From assembly GCA_027257055.1 (NCBI GenBank), contig JAPVLO010000056.1:4464001-4528000 (forward strand): a stretch of 64,000 bases of DNA, written 5' to 3'. The notes under the pieces are model-generated. The model did not search any database. It saw only the letters and a list, made by a program, of their open reading frames with translations, and had not been told where the DNA came from. Both the position numbers and the translations under genes were made by a program. This document shows positions 44,601 through 57,615 of the stretch, in pieces. How positions within the stretch are numbered: the first letter of the stretch is position 1; each line of letters begins with the position of its first letter. Source of the DNA: Cephalopachus bancanus (Eukaryota; Chordata; Mammalia; Primates; Tarsiidae).

Positions 44601-45530
44601 GACATTGTCCCTGATGTGCTCTCCGTTTGGTGTCTGTCTCAGTCTCCTTCCCTCTCCTTGATCCCTCCTGCCAACTATTGCCCAAGTCATCAACATCACG
44701 CCCTTGCTCAAAATTCTTCCAGGTCTCCCTTGTGTTTCAGATTAGGAAATGACTCCTTCATTTGACTTTTGCCAAAAATCTACCAGTTCTGCCTTATACC
44801 TACTTCATACCCCACCCCTCTCACAAAGCTTTATTTTCAGGAAGAGAAAATTACTTAGGGCTCCCAAATGTGCCTGCTAAATTCCTGCTTCTGTCCCTTT
44901 GCTCCCTCTGGTTTCTCCAGCTGGAATGTTCTTTACCCTCATCTCTGAGTGCTGACACCTCATCTAACCTACATGGCTCTGGTCAAATAGCCCCTTCTCA
45001 ATGAATAACTCTCAACGCTCCTTGTACTAGCTGGAATCAGTCTCCAAAGCCCAGACATTTTCTCCAACACAGGCTACCTGTTTGAGCCTGAGAAGGATTC
45101 AACAACAGAAAGAAGAAGAGGAGGAGGACAGTGTCTCTCTTTGGGGCTAATTATGACTGGCCATGGTTCAAACTCCAGGATTCCTCGGTCCCTCATAGAA
45201 TAACACTCATGGCTGTCTCATAATCCCGTCTTTTCTTTTTCATCATTTCTGCAAAGATGACCCAGGCCACGTAAACACAATTTCATAGCCTCATATCTTC
45301 CACCTTTGACACTTTGTTGCTGTGCCCTCCACATGGAATCTTCTCTTCTACCCTGAAGACACATCCCACATCTCCAAGATCTGTTCCAGTTTACCTTCTC
45401 CATGAAACTTTGAGCTATCTCATATCTCTATTTCATGTATCTCAGTCAAGCATCATCTCTCGCTCTGTTGAATTGCCTATTGTCTTCCAAAGAATTCATT
45501 ATGTTCTTTCCTCCATAGAATATAACTGAG
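44601..45530 (+). mobile_element. L2-like relic
   Basis: It contains TCTCCAGCTGGAATGTTCTTTACCCTCATCTC, ACATGGCTCTGGTCAAATAGCCCC and, further on, TTCCAGTTTACCTTCTCCATG, fitting L2 3' regions in sense, much diverged. Confidence 0.5.
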
Positions 45531-45544
45531 TTTTTATACTTGCT

Positions 45545-45770
45545 AGATAGTACAGAACATGGAGCCTTGGAATTAGACTTGTCGTTGGGCAAGATATGAA
45601 CCTGGCTCAGCCTCAGTTTTCCCATCTGTAGGGTGGGGATTTTATTACCTACCTCACAGAGTGGTCATGAGTATTAAATAAGATAACCTGGGACCCAAAG
45701 CAAGGTTAACATCACCTGGTCTTAAGAACACAGTAGTAGCAGAGAGCCTGGCATAAAGGAGGTGGTCACT
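45545..45770 (+). mobile_element. MIR
   Basis: It reads GAACCTGGCTCAGCCTCAGTTTTCCCATCTGTAGGGTGG, then CTACCTCACAGAGTGGTCATGAG, then GAGCCTGGCATAAAGG. Confidence 0.85.
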
Positions 45771-46740
45771 GAGGCTGGTGAATCCCTGAGCTATTTGAGG
45801 CTCCTGTTGGGGGTCTCTGAAGTTAGCTGGGAGTCACTGTTTGCAACTGTACGAGTTAAGGGAGTACTACTATGATCTTGGCAACACTTGAACAAGATGG
45901 GCTTGACCGTGTAGTGGAAGAGAACCTCTGGAACTTTCAGGGAAGAAGAGAAAACAGGTAACCCCAGGCAAGAAGCTTCTCCAATGCTCAAGGAAGACAT
46001 TCTAGGATAGCTTGATCTTCCTTGTCACTGGGAAGCTGACAAGAGCCACCCGGAAGTGCTCATGAACCTGATGAAGCTGGCCCAGTAGGGGATGCTTTGA
46101 CGGGAGGTCTCAGGAAAAGTGAGTCAACTGTTCCTCAGTACTCTGTGTTGGTCAGGTCCCACCCAGGGAGCTAGGTTCTCTTAGAACCCCATACTCTGGA
46201 GAGAGGTGTGGGTCAATGCAAGGTTTCAGAAGAGGGAGGCAGCCCGGGGGAGGATTCAGAGCCCACCCATGGGAAAAATTCATTGAGCAAGGTATTAAGT
46301 TTAAAGGAAGAGCATTCAGGGGATGTGGGTCCTGTAGTCCCATATTGGATGGACTATCCTGTGGACATAAGTATGTGAAGTGGACCAGGTGCAAGAGACA
46401 GTGAGGAGCAGTGACAGTACACTCAGAGGCCACTGAGTACATGTACCAATCACATGTAGGCAATTAATTTTAAAATGTGTACAGCTCTGCACCAGCCAAT
46501 GCTGTCCAGGCCAAACAAATCATATCCATAGGAAATGAGGGGATTCCTGGGCTGAACAGTTTGCAATCTTTGGATGAGACGTCCTCTGGGTTTTTTCTAG
46601 ATTGTACTCTCTGGTTATAAAATGACCTGTACATTTAGGGTCCATTGATTTGAATAGTGGTTGTTGGCATCATGTGCCTTAAGAAAACTGGGTTTGTGTC
46701 CCCTTAGTGCTCACCGTTATTGCTGCCAACAACCAAAGCA
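45771..46740. other. Unassigned, low-repeat sequence
   Basis: The frames at 46,152-46,463 (-) and 46,216-46,404 (+) overlap on opposite strands and show no recognisable domain. I see no named repeat. Confidence 0.5.
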
Positions 46741-46744
46741 GATA

Positions 46745-46865
46745 GATTGAGCGCAAATGGTCGGGAGTCATACAGACTGGGGTTCAAGTCCCAGCTCTGC
46801 CACTTTCTAGTTCTTGGATACTGGGCAAAAGATTTAACTTCTGACTGCCAATTTCTCAGCTGCAG
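46745..46865 (+). mobile_element. MIR head and core
   Basis: It has GGTTCAAGTCCCAGCTCTGCCACTTTCTAG, close to the MIR consensus. Confidence 0.85.
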
Positions 46866-46869
46866 TTGA

Positions 46870-47110
46870 AACAGCAGCTGAATTTATTGAGTATACAATG
46901 TGCCACGTGCTGTTCTAAGTACTTTTAAAATTAGCGACTTTAATCCTCTAAGTAACCATCTAAAGTTGGCAAAATTATCATTATGTCCATTTCACAGGTG
47001 AAAAAACTGAGGCCCAGATGAATTCGGGGTTTACAACTAATAAATAGGAAGCTGAGATTCAAACTCAGACACTCGAGCTCCAGGATCTCTGTTTTTATCA
47101 CTTTACTATA
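46870..47110 (-). mobile_element. MIR
   Basis: It shows GTGCCACGTGCTGTTCTAAGTAC, TTTCACAGGTGAAAAAACTGAGGCCCAG and GATTCAAACTCAGACACTC. It follows the sense MIR directly, giving a head-to-head pair. Confidence 0.87.
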
Positions 47111-47384
47111 ATGGCGGTGGGCGTGATCCCCAGGGTTCTTATTTTATGAGAATTAAAAATGAGATGGTGCATGACAGAATCCACTCCGTGTCTGCATGTA
47201 GAATACATTAAAATGCTGCCTATGGTTATATTACTAACATTTCCCTATGTTCATCCTCACTTCCTCCTTCTTTTCTCTGTCTCTGGCTCCCGTCTGTTTC
47301 TCCCTCTCTCTTCTCTATTCTAGTTATTACAGTAAGGATTATTTCAACACCCAGCTCTGAACAAATGCCTTCTATTTATTTTCA

Positions 47385-47480
47385 AGAAAGCAGGATTTAT
47401 TGAGCAGACAGAAAAGCTCCCAGAGTGGGAGGGGACCTGAGGGGGTAGCCCAACAAATGCCATTTTTATCTACCACCAAG
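47385..47480 (-). mobile_element. Possible LTR end fragment, antisense
   Basis: Read on the minus strand it gives CTCCCACTCTGGGAGC, TTTTCTGTCTGCTCAATAAA and TCCTGCTTTC, as at the polyadenylation region of endogenous retroviral LTRs. The extent is uncertain. Confidence 0.35.
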
Positions 47481-47935
47481 CATGGCTTATTCCTATTCAC
47501 CTTTCTGTTCCCTCCTCAACCTTTTTTGTTTAATCCCAAGGATTATGTATCAGGTAAATCTATCATTAGGTAATGTTTTAATAATATGTTTCCCATCAGA
47601 TAAATGGATATTACATATTCCCTATAACTAGTCATGCTCTATGGTAAATATTACCCTAAAAAGGAAATCCATGACTCACGATGAACTGAACAGCCAACTG
47701 GGAAGCTGAAGAGTTCTTGTCTATGAAAATTATTATTGTTTGACTGATTTTAACCCACTCGCTGCCCGAGGGTTCTATGAGTCATGCTTCACATGTGTAG
47801 CATGCTACCTGGTAGGGGCTGCTCAGTTAGGGCTAAGGCCAGGATTATTTAACAGCCTATGTTTATGGCATCTACTTTCAAGGGAAGAAAGCTTCTCTGT
47901 TTTATGCAATTACCTATCATCAGGAATTTGCTGGA

Positions 47936-47946
47936 CACAACACACA

Positions 47947-48001
<55 letters not shown>
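47936..48001 (+). repeat. (CA)n microsatellite
   Basis: About 66 bp of CA with one CATA unit near 47,952. The His/Thr frames across it are translations of the repeat. Confidence 0.98.
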
Positions 48002-48003
<2 letters not shown>

Positions 48004-48129
48004 GAACCCGCCCTTCACTTGTCCCAGCAGGCCAAGAGTGATGCTTCTCAGTTCCCTTCCTCCATCCTACCAGTGAGCAGTAGAGAAAGTGCTCAGCTTG
48101 GGCAATGGCTCCTGCCTCCTTGGAAACTC

Positions 48130-48245
48130 ATCCGTCACTTACTTGCCATGTGACTTCAAGAAGCACTAACAAACTCTCTAAGCCTCAATTTCCCCCTCTC
48201 ATGGAGCTATCATGAGGATTAAGTCAGACAAAGTACCTTATGCCT
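48130..48245 (+). mobile_element. MIR fragment
   Basis: It has CACTTACTTGCCATGTGACTTCAAG and CTCTAAGCCTCAATTTCCCC, then GGAGCTATCATGAGGATTAAG. Confidence 0.8.
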
Positions 48246-48599
48246 GAAGTGTTTGAATTTTGGCACTGCTGAGGAGGACAAGGAAGAATGTGAGACTTGG
48301 AGAAATTCTGCCTCAGGGCAACAATGACTATACTTTTGAAAGCGTGTCTGGGGAGGGGAGGGATGAGGCTCCAGACACATTTTGGAACCATTAGTTCTCT
48401 GTTGGCCTTGTATGGATCGGAATGGAAACAATACTTCCTTCACCCAACAAGGCTGAAATTCAAGTGAGCTCTCCTTGAGTGCTTACTGCTTACCAAGGAC
48501 TGGGATCAATAGGTGAAGGGTCATTTGGAGAAGAATATTGTATTTTCCTTGTCACCACAGAGCTCACAGGCTAACCTATGATTCTCTAAGTCACATGCA

Positions 48600-48755
48600 G
48601 TGTCCAGATTACTGTCTCAGAATCGCCTGCTTCTCAGGCCTCTACACCAGACTTATTGAATTACAAACTCTGGAGGTTGGACCTCAGTGTCTGCATATGT
48701 ACAAGTTCCCCTGAGTAATTTTATGTACACTAAAGTTTGAGAACCACTTGCCAGC
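48600..48755. mobile_element. MER5A-like fragment
   Basis: It reads ACTGTCTCAGAATCGCCTGC, GAATTACAAACTCTGGAGGTTGG, CTAAAGTTTGAGAACCACTTG. Confidence 0.8.
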
Positions 48756-48779
48756 TGTTGGAGGCAACTAAGATTTATC

Positions 48780-48955
48780 GTGCATTGACTGTTCATCCCT
48801 TCATTTGACAAATATTTGCCGGAGGTATTTCTGTGCTAGGCACTGTGCTAAGTGCTTGATGTGCATTGATTCATTTAATTCTCTCAACAGATCTATACAG
48901 CAGATGCCATTAACCTTATTTTTCTAGCCCAAGAGCTGAGGAAAGTACACACTTA
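48780..48955 (-). mobile_element. L2 or MIR 3' relic
   Basis: It contains TTCATTTGACAAATATTTGCCGG and GTGCTAGGCACTGTGCTAAGTGC, then TTCATTTAATTCTCTCAACAG. Old L2 and MIR tails share such motifs. Confidence 0.6.
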
Positions 48956-49700
48956 ACATGACTGAATATGTTAAGTGTCATAACGGGTTCATAAAACGTG
49001 CTCTGGAAATCTCAAGAAGGGAGAAATCACACCTAATTATGAGAGACAGTGTGAGGCAGCCTCTAAAATGGGTCAGATGATATGTCATTCTGGCATAGTG
49101 GCATGATTTTGGATTCCTTCAGGGATGGACAAGTCACTACCTCCCCCCACCTCCAAAAAAGCCACTTACTCCCAGGCACCATGGTTACATACGGGGAATG
49201 TACAAAAGCCACTCCACAGGGAGATTTCTATGTCAATAAGCCCTTTAATATCAGGTGTGTTTCTCAGAAACAATTGAGAGTTTGATGAAGATATTCATAT
49301 GCACTGTAGAGGAAGTGTTGAATTTATTTTTTCCTTTAGTTTATAAGAGGATGTGGGGGTGTTTTGAAAACACAGTGTCACTCCAACTATTTTGAATCAG
49401 TGAAATTCATTTTCTCTAAATAAAACTAAGTCAGTACCATATTTGTTGTTAGAGAGCTAGAATGTCATCTCGATAAGGTAGACAAGGACTAAAAAGAGAG
49501 AAAGAATATTCAATGTTGGCAAGGGTGTGGTGACATGGACTGTCTCAAGACTGCTGAAGTTGATGGGAATGTAAGTTGTTATACCTTTTCTGAGGGTTAT
49601 TTAGCAATATGAATCAAGAACTCCAGTGAATATTCATACTCTTGAATTTTATAATTTCTATTCTTGGAACCACTCCTAATGAAATAAACAGAGACTAGGG
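48956..49700. other. Unassigned sequence
   Basis: At about 49,500-49,690 there is a weak L1-like stretch (CAATGTTGGCAAGGGTGTGG, GGGAATGTAAGTTG, TTATTTAGCAATATG) that may be an old L1 end in sense. I see nothing else. Confidence 0.45.

Positions 49701-49703
<3 letters not shown>

Positions 49704-49746
<43 letters not shown>
49704..49746 (+). repeat. (TG)21 microsatellite
   Basis: A pure TG run of about 43 bp. Confidence 0.98.
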
Positions 49747-49748
<2 letters not shown>

Positions 49749-49904
49749 AGAGAGAGATTTATCAATCAGAATGCTGTTCCTCACAGTGTTAATCTTTTAA
49801 TTTTTACATATATTTTAAGATCATTAAATCAGAAACAGCTCAAACATCCCACGACAGAGATTGGTTAGGAAAGTTATCATAAATTCACATGACAGATGTG
49901 AAAC

Positions 49905-50025
49905 AAACGGTAAGCTCCATCAGGGCAGAAATCTATGTCTCTTTTGTTCACTGCTATATCCCCAGAGCCTATCCCAGTGCCTGGCACATAGCAGACACTC
50001 AGCAAACGTTTGTTGCATGAATATA
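49905..50025 (+). mobile_element. L2 3' end
   Basis: It closely follows the L2 end: AGCTCCATCAGGGCAGAAATC, TTGTTCACTGCTATATCCCC, CAGTGCCTGGCACATAGCAG, AACGTTTGTTGCATGAATA. Confidence 0.9.
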
Positions 50026-50059
50026 ACATTAGAATTAGTATAAGTGCTTTGAAGTTGAA

Positions 50060-50230
50060 ACTCATGACCCTCAATCTACAGTTGTGACAACTTCACCTCA
50101 GTATCCTCATTTGCAAAATGAGGGTGAACATAGAAACTTTTTTGTAGGATTGTGTTGAGGATTGAAGGCCAGAATAAGCTGGCATGAAAAGAAAAGCACT
50201 AAATAAATGCTAGTTGCTATTATTATCCTT
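50060..50230 (+). mobile_element. MIR fragment
   Basis: It has CAGTATCCTCATTTGCAAAATGAGGG, TAGGATTGTGTTGAGGATTGAAGG and AAATGCTAGTTGCTATTATTAT. Confidence 0.85.
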
Positions 50231-51984
50231 TAGTTAAAACATTCTCATGCCTAGCAAAAACTAGCATTTCAACTAGACTCAGGGAGATTAAACACATGCA
50301 ATAGAAAAGTACAAATACATTTATATTTAAAAGACTAGAAGGAAACTTACTAAGTGTGAGTATCTCCGGGTCATGAGGATCACAATTTTCATGAGCAGAT
50401 GGACAATGTGCCTCTGAAAGACTTGTGGCTGAAGCTCAAGTTTAATACATCTATACCTTTGTCTCTACATTCACAATCCCAGGAGGAATCAACACAATTC
50501 AACAAGGTCTGGGGGAAAAAAGAATTGTGCTGTAAGCAATTATTGGAATGGCAAACAGAGGGCTTTGGAAACTTTGTTTACATCAAACCACATGTTGAAT
50601 GTTGATTCTTGATCTTTGTCTGCTTGCTGATAAGAGGCCCCCAAGATGAAATTTAGTCCTTGGCATGCTTCTAGCATTTGTAGAGAACATCTGTGAACCT
50701 CAGGGAAAGTTTTGTCATTTGCTATTTTAAGATTTCTCTTAAGTGATTCTATGGCTTTAGACAGAGCGCATGCCCAGACTACTATTCCAGAACTTTGTCT
50801 AACAACTTCAATTAGATCTCACCAATTAAGTTGCCAATGTAAAGATCCCAGAGGGTAATTTGCATTTTCAGAACTTGCCATGAAACTTGCTGGTAGCTGA
50901 GCACCCCTCAGTAATCTAGGATTAAGAGTACTGATAATTGTTTGGGGCGACTTTGTGCTTTAAGGAGCTGGAGACATCGCACTATGGAGTTAGAAGATGT
51001 TTCCCAGACCACGAGCCTTAAATACAACCTGAAAACCCAAAGGAAGGCCTATGACAAAACAGCATTTTCGTGGTTCTACTCCCACTGCAGTTTTGTGGGC
51101 CTGGGGGTCCAAAACTTGACCTGTAATTCAAAGATAGGCTGTAGGGACAGAAATTGGGAGATGGACCACCCTGCACAAGAAGTACAAATACCAGTTACTG
51201 AAATCAAGGGCGAGAGACCTCTGGCTTAGAGGACACTTATTAGAGTATTCTGGAAGACTTATTAATCATAAAACAAAGAGAATTTTTGCAGTTTTAAGCT
51301 GCCTAAGAATTAAAGGCGGGAAGAGCTTGGTGAAGTAATGTCCTAGTTGAAATGCAGATTCCTAGGTCTCAGGCCAAAACAATCTTTCTTTAGAGGATTT
51401 GGTTTTGGCCTAGTTGTTAACATTTTCAGTAAATGTTCCAGTGAGAAACATTAATCTAGAAAACTTCCTTTAAGGAAATAAATGCTCTTTTGCTGGAGAA
51501 ATTACTTTAAATGGCTTTTGGGTCTATGCAAATGTGGGTGTCAGGGCTCCCCTTGAAGGGAAAGGGCAAAAGAGGACAAGGTCTGCATTTTTCTATTTTA
51601 CGTCATAATAGGAGTTGAGTCTTTACATTGTCAGCCACCGTCAAGGACTTGGGTCCTTCAATTAGGGAGAGAAAGGAGGGGGTCCCAGCCTGGAAGCAGG
51701 CTGAAGCCAAGAGTGAAGAGACAGTGAGTCACTGCCTTCTTGGTGGATGATGAATACCACTGACATACTGCCTGACATTTAGTCTTAATTGTTTCCCTTC
51801 TTGTGATGTGACTTCCCTCCTTCATCACCCAAACTTTAGTAAAAATGCTCTCTACAGAGCAGCACTGTGTTGGTTGTGTATTGGGAGATGGAGGAGAGAG
51901 GAGCACGCTGGGATTTTCCAGTGAAATATACTAGTGAGAACCAGAGCAGCCATGAAGAACTAGGATAAGAGGGTGAAATGCATT
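50231..51984. other. Long low-repeat block, possible conserved DNA
   Basis: This is one of the longest stretches without a clear transposable element. The frames at 50,399-50,605 and 50,942-51,229 (95 codons, +) are open but unrecognised. The 50,640-51,260 part has no simple repeats. Confidence 0.4.
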
Positions 51985-52513
51985 TTAAGTGTACTGTTTA
52001 ATTCGTATTGACAAATGTATATACTTACATGATCAGAGCCACAATCAAGGATGATATCCACCATTATCACCTGAAAGGTTGCCTTCTGTCCAGCCAACAG
52101 GTCAACCTCAAACACCCTAGCCATAGGCAATTGCTAAACAACTTTTTGTCACTACAGATTAGATTTGTTTCTTCTAGAGTTTCATATAAATGAATTATGC
52201 AATATATGCACCTTGGTATTTGGGGTTCCTTCATATGGTTGCATTTTTCAGTAGATGGATTGGTGGGTCAAATTATTTGATGAGCAGTGTTTTATTGATT
52301 GGCTATACCAAAATGTGTTTATCCATTTACCTGCTGGTGGTCATTCGGGTTGTTCCAGTTTGAGGATTGTAGCAATAAAGCTGTCATGAACATTTGTGTA
52401 GAAATCTTTGTGTGGAGATATATTTTCATTTGTCTTATATAAACATCTTGTGATATTGCTGGAATGTAGGGTAAGTATTTGTTTAAGCTTATTTCTTGGA
52501 GTGTTTGTACTGT

Positions 52514-52819
52514 CTTTTTTGTTGTTGTTGTGGTTTTTGAGTTGGAGTCTCACTCTGTGGGACAGACTGGAGTGCAGTGGCACACTCCCGGCCACCGCAG
52601 CCTCAACCTGCTTGGGCTCCAGCTATCCTTCTGCCTCAGCCTTCCAAGTAGCCAGAATGACAGGCGCGCGCTACCACACCCAGCTAATTTTTTATTTATT
52701 GCAGAGACGAGGTTTCGCCAAGTTGCCTGGGCGGGTCTCAAACCCACAGGCTCAGGCAATCCACTCACCTTGGCCTCCCAAAGTGCTGGGATTACAGACT
52801 GAGCCACCGAGCCCGGCCC
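52514..52819 (-). mobile_element. Alu, lineage-specific type
   Basis: Antisense dimer with a (GTT)n tail and exact 11-bp target-site copies GTTTGTACTGT at 52,503-52,513 and 52,820-52,830. The four overlapping frames of 84-144 codons here are read through Alu and L1. Confidence 0.96.
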
Positions 52820-53523
52820 GTTTGTACTGTTTTTATCACTAGCAACATATGAAGACGTTAGTTGCTCCACATCTTTGGCGACACGTGGTGTTATCTATCT
52901 TTCTAAATACAGCCATTTTAATGGATTTGTCCAGTGTCTCACTGTGATTTAATTTGCATTTGCCTGATGACTAAATAATACTGAGCATCTTCTCATACGT
53001 TTATTGGCCACTCATATATCTTCTTTTATCAAGCCCAAGTTTTTGTCCATTTTTTAAAAATGTGTCTTATCTTCTAGAGTTGTAAGAATTGTTTATGTAC
53101 TTTGAATTCTTGTTCTTTGTCAGATTTATCTATGACAAATATTTTCCCAGCCTTTGTAATACCTTATGCTTTTGATGTCATCTTTGGAAGAGCAGCTTGG
53201 TCCAATTTATCAAATTGTTTTCATGATATATATGTCCCATTGAAATATTTGCCGACATAAAGGTTGTAAATATTTTGTTCTATGTTTACATCTGGAAAAT
53301 TATAGTTTTAGCTTTTACATTTAGGTCTATGATTTATTTTAAGCAATTTTTTGTGTTGTGATATAATAAGTTAATGCTCTTGTTCCTGATCCTAGGTTGA
53401 AGGCATTTAGTCATTTACCTTTTTGTATGTTAATTGTTAAGATTTTAGTAGACACTCTTTATTAGGTATTCTATTCTGTTCTTAAGCATTGAATGTTTTG
53501 GGAGTTTTTTGTTTGTTTGTGGG

Positions 53524-53556
53524 TTTTGTTTGTTTGTTTGTTTGTTTGTTTGTTTT
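53524..53556 (+). repeat. (TTTG)n, Alu tail microsatellite
   Basis: TTTG units at the antisense tail of the next Alu. Confidence 0.93.
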
Positions 53557-53842
53557 GAGTCAGGATCTCACTCTCCAGGCTGGAGTGCAGTGGCATGATT
53601 TTTTATAACCTCAATTTCTTGGGTTCAGGCAATCCTTCCACCTCAGTCTCCCAAGTAACTGGGACTATGGGCATGTGCCACCATGGCTGACTAATTTTTT
53701 TTTTTTTTTTTCCTTTTTTTTTTTTAGAGACAAGGTCTTGCTATGTTGCCTAGGCTGGTCTCAAGCACCTGGGCCCAAGCAATCCTCCTACATCAACCTC
53801 TCAAATTGCTGGGATTACAGGCATGAGCCACCATGCCTGCTT
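53557..53842 (-). mobile_element. AluJ-like element
   Basis: An antisense Alu of the older type (GTAACTGGGACTATGGGCATGTGCC and CAAGCAATCCTCCTACATCAACC). The T-rich linker between monomers has grown to over 30 bases. Confidence 0.9.
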
Positions 53843-54262
53843 GTTTGTTTTTGTAATGAATGAATATCGAGTTTTATAAAATGTTTTTTCTACACCCATT
53901 GAATTTTTCTCTTTTTTCTGTTACTATATGAACTTACAATAACTGACTTCTTAAATGTTAAACCAACCTTGTATTCCTGGAATAAAACTTACTTAGATGT
54001 GATATGTTCTCCTTTTAAATATAATTCCTGGATTTCACTTGCTACTTTTTACAACAATTTTTACTTCTGTATTCCTGAAGAATACTAGCTTGTAGTTTTT
54101 TTTTTCTTGTATATTATTTGGTTTTGATAGAAGGCCAAGGTTAGCTTCATAAAATGAGCTGTAAAGTGTTCCCTCCTCCATTCTTTTCTGAAATAGTTTG
54201 TGTCAGTTTGGCACTATTTCTTCCTTAATGGACATAATTTACCTTGAAAGTCTTTATTTTCA

Positions 54263-57200
54263 ACCCTAGACAGATCATCAAGACAAAACATCAGCAAGGA
54301 GATCCAGAACCTCAACATGATGCTTGATCAAATAGACTTAATTGATACCTACAGAACACTCCACCCAAGAACCACAGAATATACATTCTACTCATCACCA
54401 CATGGAACATACTCTAAGATAGACCACATCCACGGCCATAAATCAAGCATAAACAAATTTCACAAGATTGAAATCCTGCCATACACGTTCTCAGACCACA
54501 GTGGAATAACAATAAATATCAGCACCAACAAAGTTCCCCCAAAACCCACAAAGACATGGACACTAAACAGCATGATCCTAAGAAACTCCTGGGTCAACAC
54601 AGAAACCAAAACAGAGATTAAAAGATACCAGGAAACAAATGAAAAATGAAGGAACATCTTGCCAAAACCTCTGGGATGCCATAAAAGCAGTACTAAGAGG
54701 GGAGTTCATCTCTCTACAAACACACATGAAAAAAATGGAAAGATCACAAGTTAACAGTTTAACAAATCACCTAAGGGAGCTGGAAAAGCAAGACCACCAA
54801 AACCCTCACTTCAACAGAAAAATCCAGATCACCAAAATAAAAACCCAAATTCTGGACATAGAAAACAAAAAGATAATACAAATAAATCAATGAAACAAAA
54901 AGCTGATTCTTTGAAAGGATAAGCAACAATGATGGTCCCCTAGCTAGACTGACCAAGAAAAAACCCAAATAAACACAACCAGAAATACCAAAGATCAAGT
55001 GACAACTGACCTTGAAGAAACACAAAAGATTATCAGAGACTACTATGTACACTTATATGGAAACAGACTTGAAAGCCTAAAGGAAATGGAGGACTTTCTG
55101 ACATCACACAAACTCCCCAAGTTGAAACAAGAAGAAATCGAGACACTAAATAGACCAATAACAATCCGGGAATTGACTATGTCATAAGAAAACCACCTAC
55201 CAAAAAAAGTCCTGAACCAGATGGCTTTCTAGCACAATTCTACAAAACATACAAGGAGGAATGGATACCAATTCTACTGACAGTATTCCAGGCAATTGAG
55301 GAAGATGGAACTAGCTCCAAATCATTTTCCAAAGCTAACGTCACATTAATACTCAAACCAGGTAAAGATCCAAAAAAGAAAGAGAACTACAGACCAATAT
55401 TCTTTATGAACATAGATGCTAAAATTCCCAACAAGATCCTAGCAAATCAGATTCAAAAACACAGATTCAAAATCATCCACCATAACCACGTAGACTTCAT
55501 CCTTGGGATATCGGACTGGTTCAACATTCATACGACCATAAATGTAATTAAATACATCAACAGATGTAAAAATAAAAACCACATGATTATATCATTAGAT
55601 GCAGAAAAAAGCTTTTGATAAAATCCAGCACTGCTTCTTGATAAAAACCCTCAAATATCTAGGCATAGATGGAACATACCTCAAAATAGAAAGAGCCATC
55701 TATGAAAAACCCACAGCCAGCATACTGCTAAACAGACAGAAATTGGAACCATTTCCCCTGAAAACCAGCATAAGACAAGGATGCCCATTCTCAACCCTCC
55801 TGTTCAACATAGTTTTGGAAGTCCTAGCTAGAGCAATCCAATAAGAGAAGAAGATCAGAGGTATCCAAATAGGAAAAGAGGAAGTCAAGTTATCACCCTT
55901 TGCGGAACACATGATTCTATACCTTGAAAACCTAAGAGAATCTGTCAAAAACATCCTTGTACTGATAAAGGACTTTTGCAAAGTCTCAGGGCATAAAATC
56001 AATGTGCAAAAGACAGTCACATTTTTATATACCAAAAATAAACAAACAGAAACCCAAATAAAAAACACAATTCCATTCACAATAGCCAGAAAAAAAATCA
56101 AATACCTTGGCATCTTCCTAATCAGAGATGTGAAAGACCTCTACAATGAAAACTACAAAACACTGCTCAAAGGAATCAAAGATGACACAAACAAATGGAA
56201 ATCTATTCCATGTTAATGGGTTGGAAGAACCAATATTGTTAAAATGTCCATCCTACCCAAGGCAATCTACAGATTTACTGAAATATCCATTAAATTACCA
56301 GCAGCATTCTTTTCAAACCTGGAAATGACAATACAGGGATTCATATGGAAATATAAACAACCACAAACCACCAGCAATTCTCAGCAAAAAGACAAAACAA
56401 AACAAAACAACAAAAAAAAAAACAAAGCAGGAGGTATCATACTCCCAGACTTTAAACTTTATTATAAAGCTACAATAATCAAAACAGCCTGTATTGGTAC
56501 AAGAACAGGCATATAGACCAAAGGAACAGGATAGAGATTCCAGAAGCAAAACCTCAATTTTTTGGGGAGGAGGAGAACCTGTTCAGTAAATGGTGCTGGG
56601 AAAACTGGCTGACCATGTGCAGAAGATTAAAACAAGATCCCTACTTATCACCATACACAAAAATCAACACTAAATGGGTCAAAGACCTAAATGTAAAACC
56701 TCAAACTATAAGAACCTTAGAAAATGCAGGAGACATCCTTATGGAAATTGGAACTGGCAACCAATTCCTGATCAAAACTCCAAGTGCCCATGCTAGAAGA
56801 GATAAGATAGACAAGGGGGACCTCATCAAACTGACAAGCTTCTACAAAGCCAAAGAAACCATCAAGAGAGTAGGGAGACCATCCACAGACTGGGAAAAAA
56901 TATTTGCCAACTGTATGTCTGACAATGGCCTAATGTCTAGGATCTACAAGGAACTCAAACATGCCGAAAAGGAAAAAACAAACAGCCCCATTACAAAGTG
57001 GGCAGAAGATATGAATACACAGTTCTCAAAAGAAGACATTCTAGCAGCCAACAGATACATGAAAAAATACTCAGCTTCATTAATCATCAAAGAAATGAAA
57101 ATTAAGGCCACACTGAGATACCACCTAACTCCAGTCAGGATGGCCATCATCAGTAACTCAAAAAACAACAGATGCTGGAGACAATGTGGTGCAAAGGGAA

Positions 57201-57615
57201 CACTTCTACACTGTTGGTAGGAGTCTAAACTAGTATAGCCTCTGTGGAAAACAGTGTGGTCATTCCTAAAAGATCTAAAAGTAGACCTTCCATATGACCC
57301 TACGATCCCCCTACTGGGAATATACCTGGAAGAATGCAAATCACTCTATAAAAAAAAGATATCTGCACATGTATGTTTATCGCAGCATTGTTCACAGTAG
57401 CAAGAACAAGGAACCAGCTGTGCTGTCCATCAAAAGAGGACTGGATTAAAAAAATGTGGTACATATACATGATGGAATATTATGCAGCCATAAAGAAGAA
57501 CAAAATCATGAACTTTGTAGCAACCTGGATGGACTTGGAGCCTATAATACTGAGTGATCTTTCACAGAAACAAAGAACAGAGTATCACATGTTCTCACTC
57601 ATAAGTGGACCTTGA
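54263..57615 (+). pseudogene. L1 ORF2 pseudogene (endonuclease end, RT, C-rich domain)
   Basis: ORF2 normally nicks target DNA and reverse-transcribes L1 RNA. Here about the first 150 codons are missing. The endonuclease end is present with the SDHS motif, in the frame that ends at 54,649. Frameshifts follow near 54,645, 54,885, 55,195 and 55,610. Stops include a Trp-to-TGA change near 54,910. The reverse-transcriptase region spans about 55,200-56,220. Its catalytic FADD motif reads FAEH at about 55,900-55,911, so activity would be lost anyway, while RQGCP is kept. The C-terminal frame at 56,615-57,220 holds CWRQCG and a downstream His-Cys, but a stop (TAG) replaces the Trp after HCW and the last Cys is gone. 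The final piece is 57,373-57,615. Confidence 0.93.

Noticed and set aside
52408..52870. Overlapping 144-, 107- and 106-codon frames
   Set aside because: They translate an Alu and flanking old L1 on both strands. Antisense Alu DNA commonly gives such frames.
55700..56113. 137-codon minus-strand frame
   Set aside because: It is the antisense shadow of L1 ORF2.
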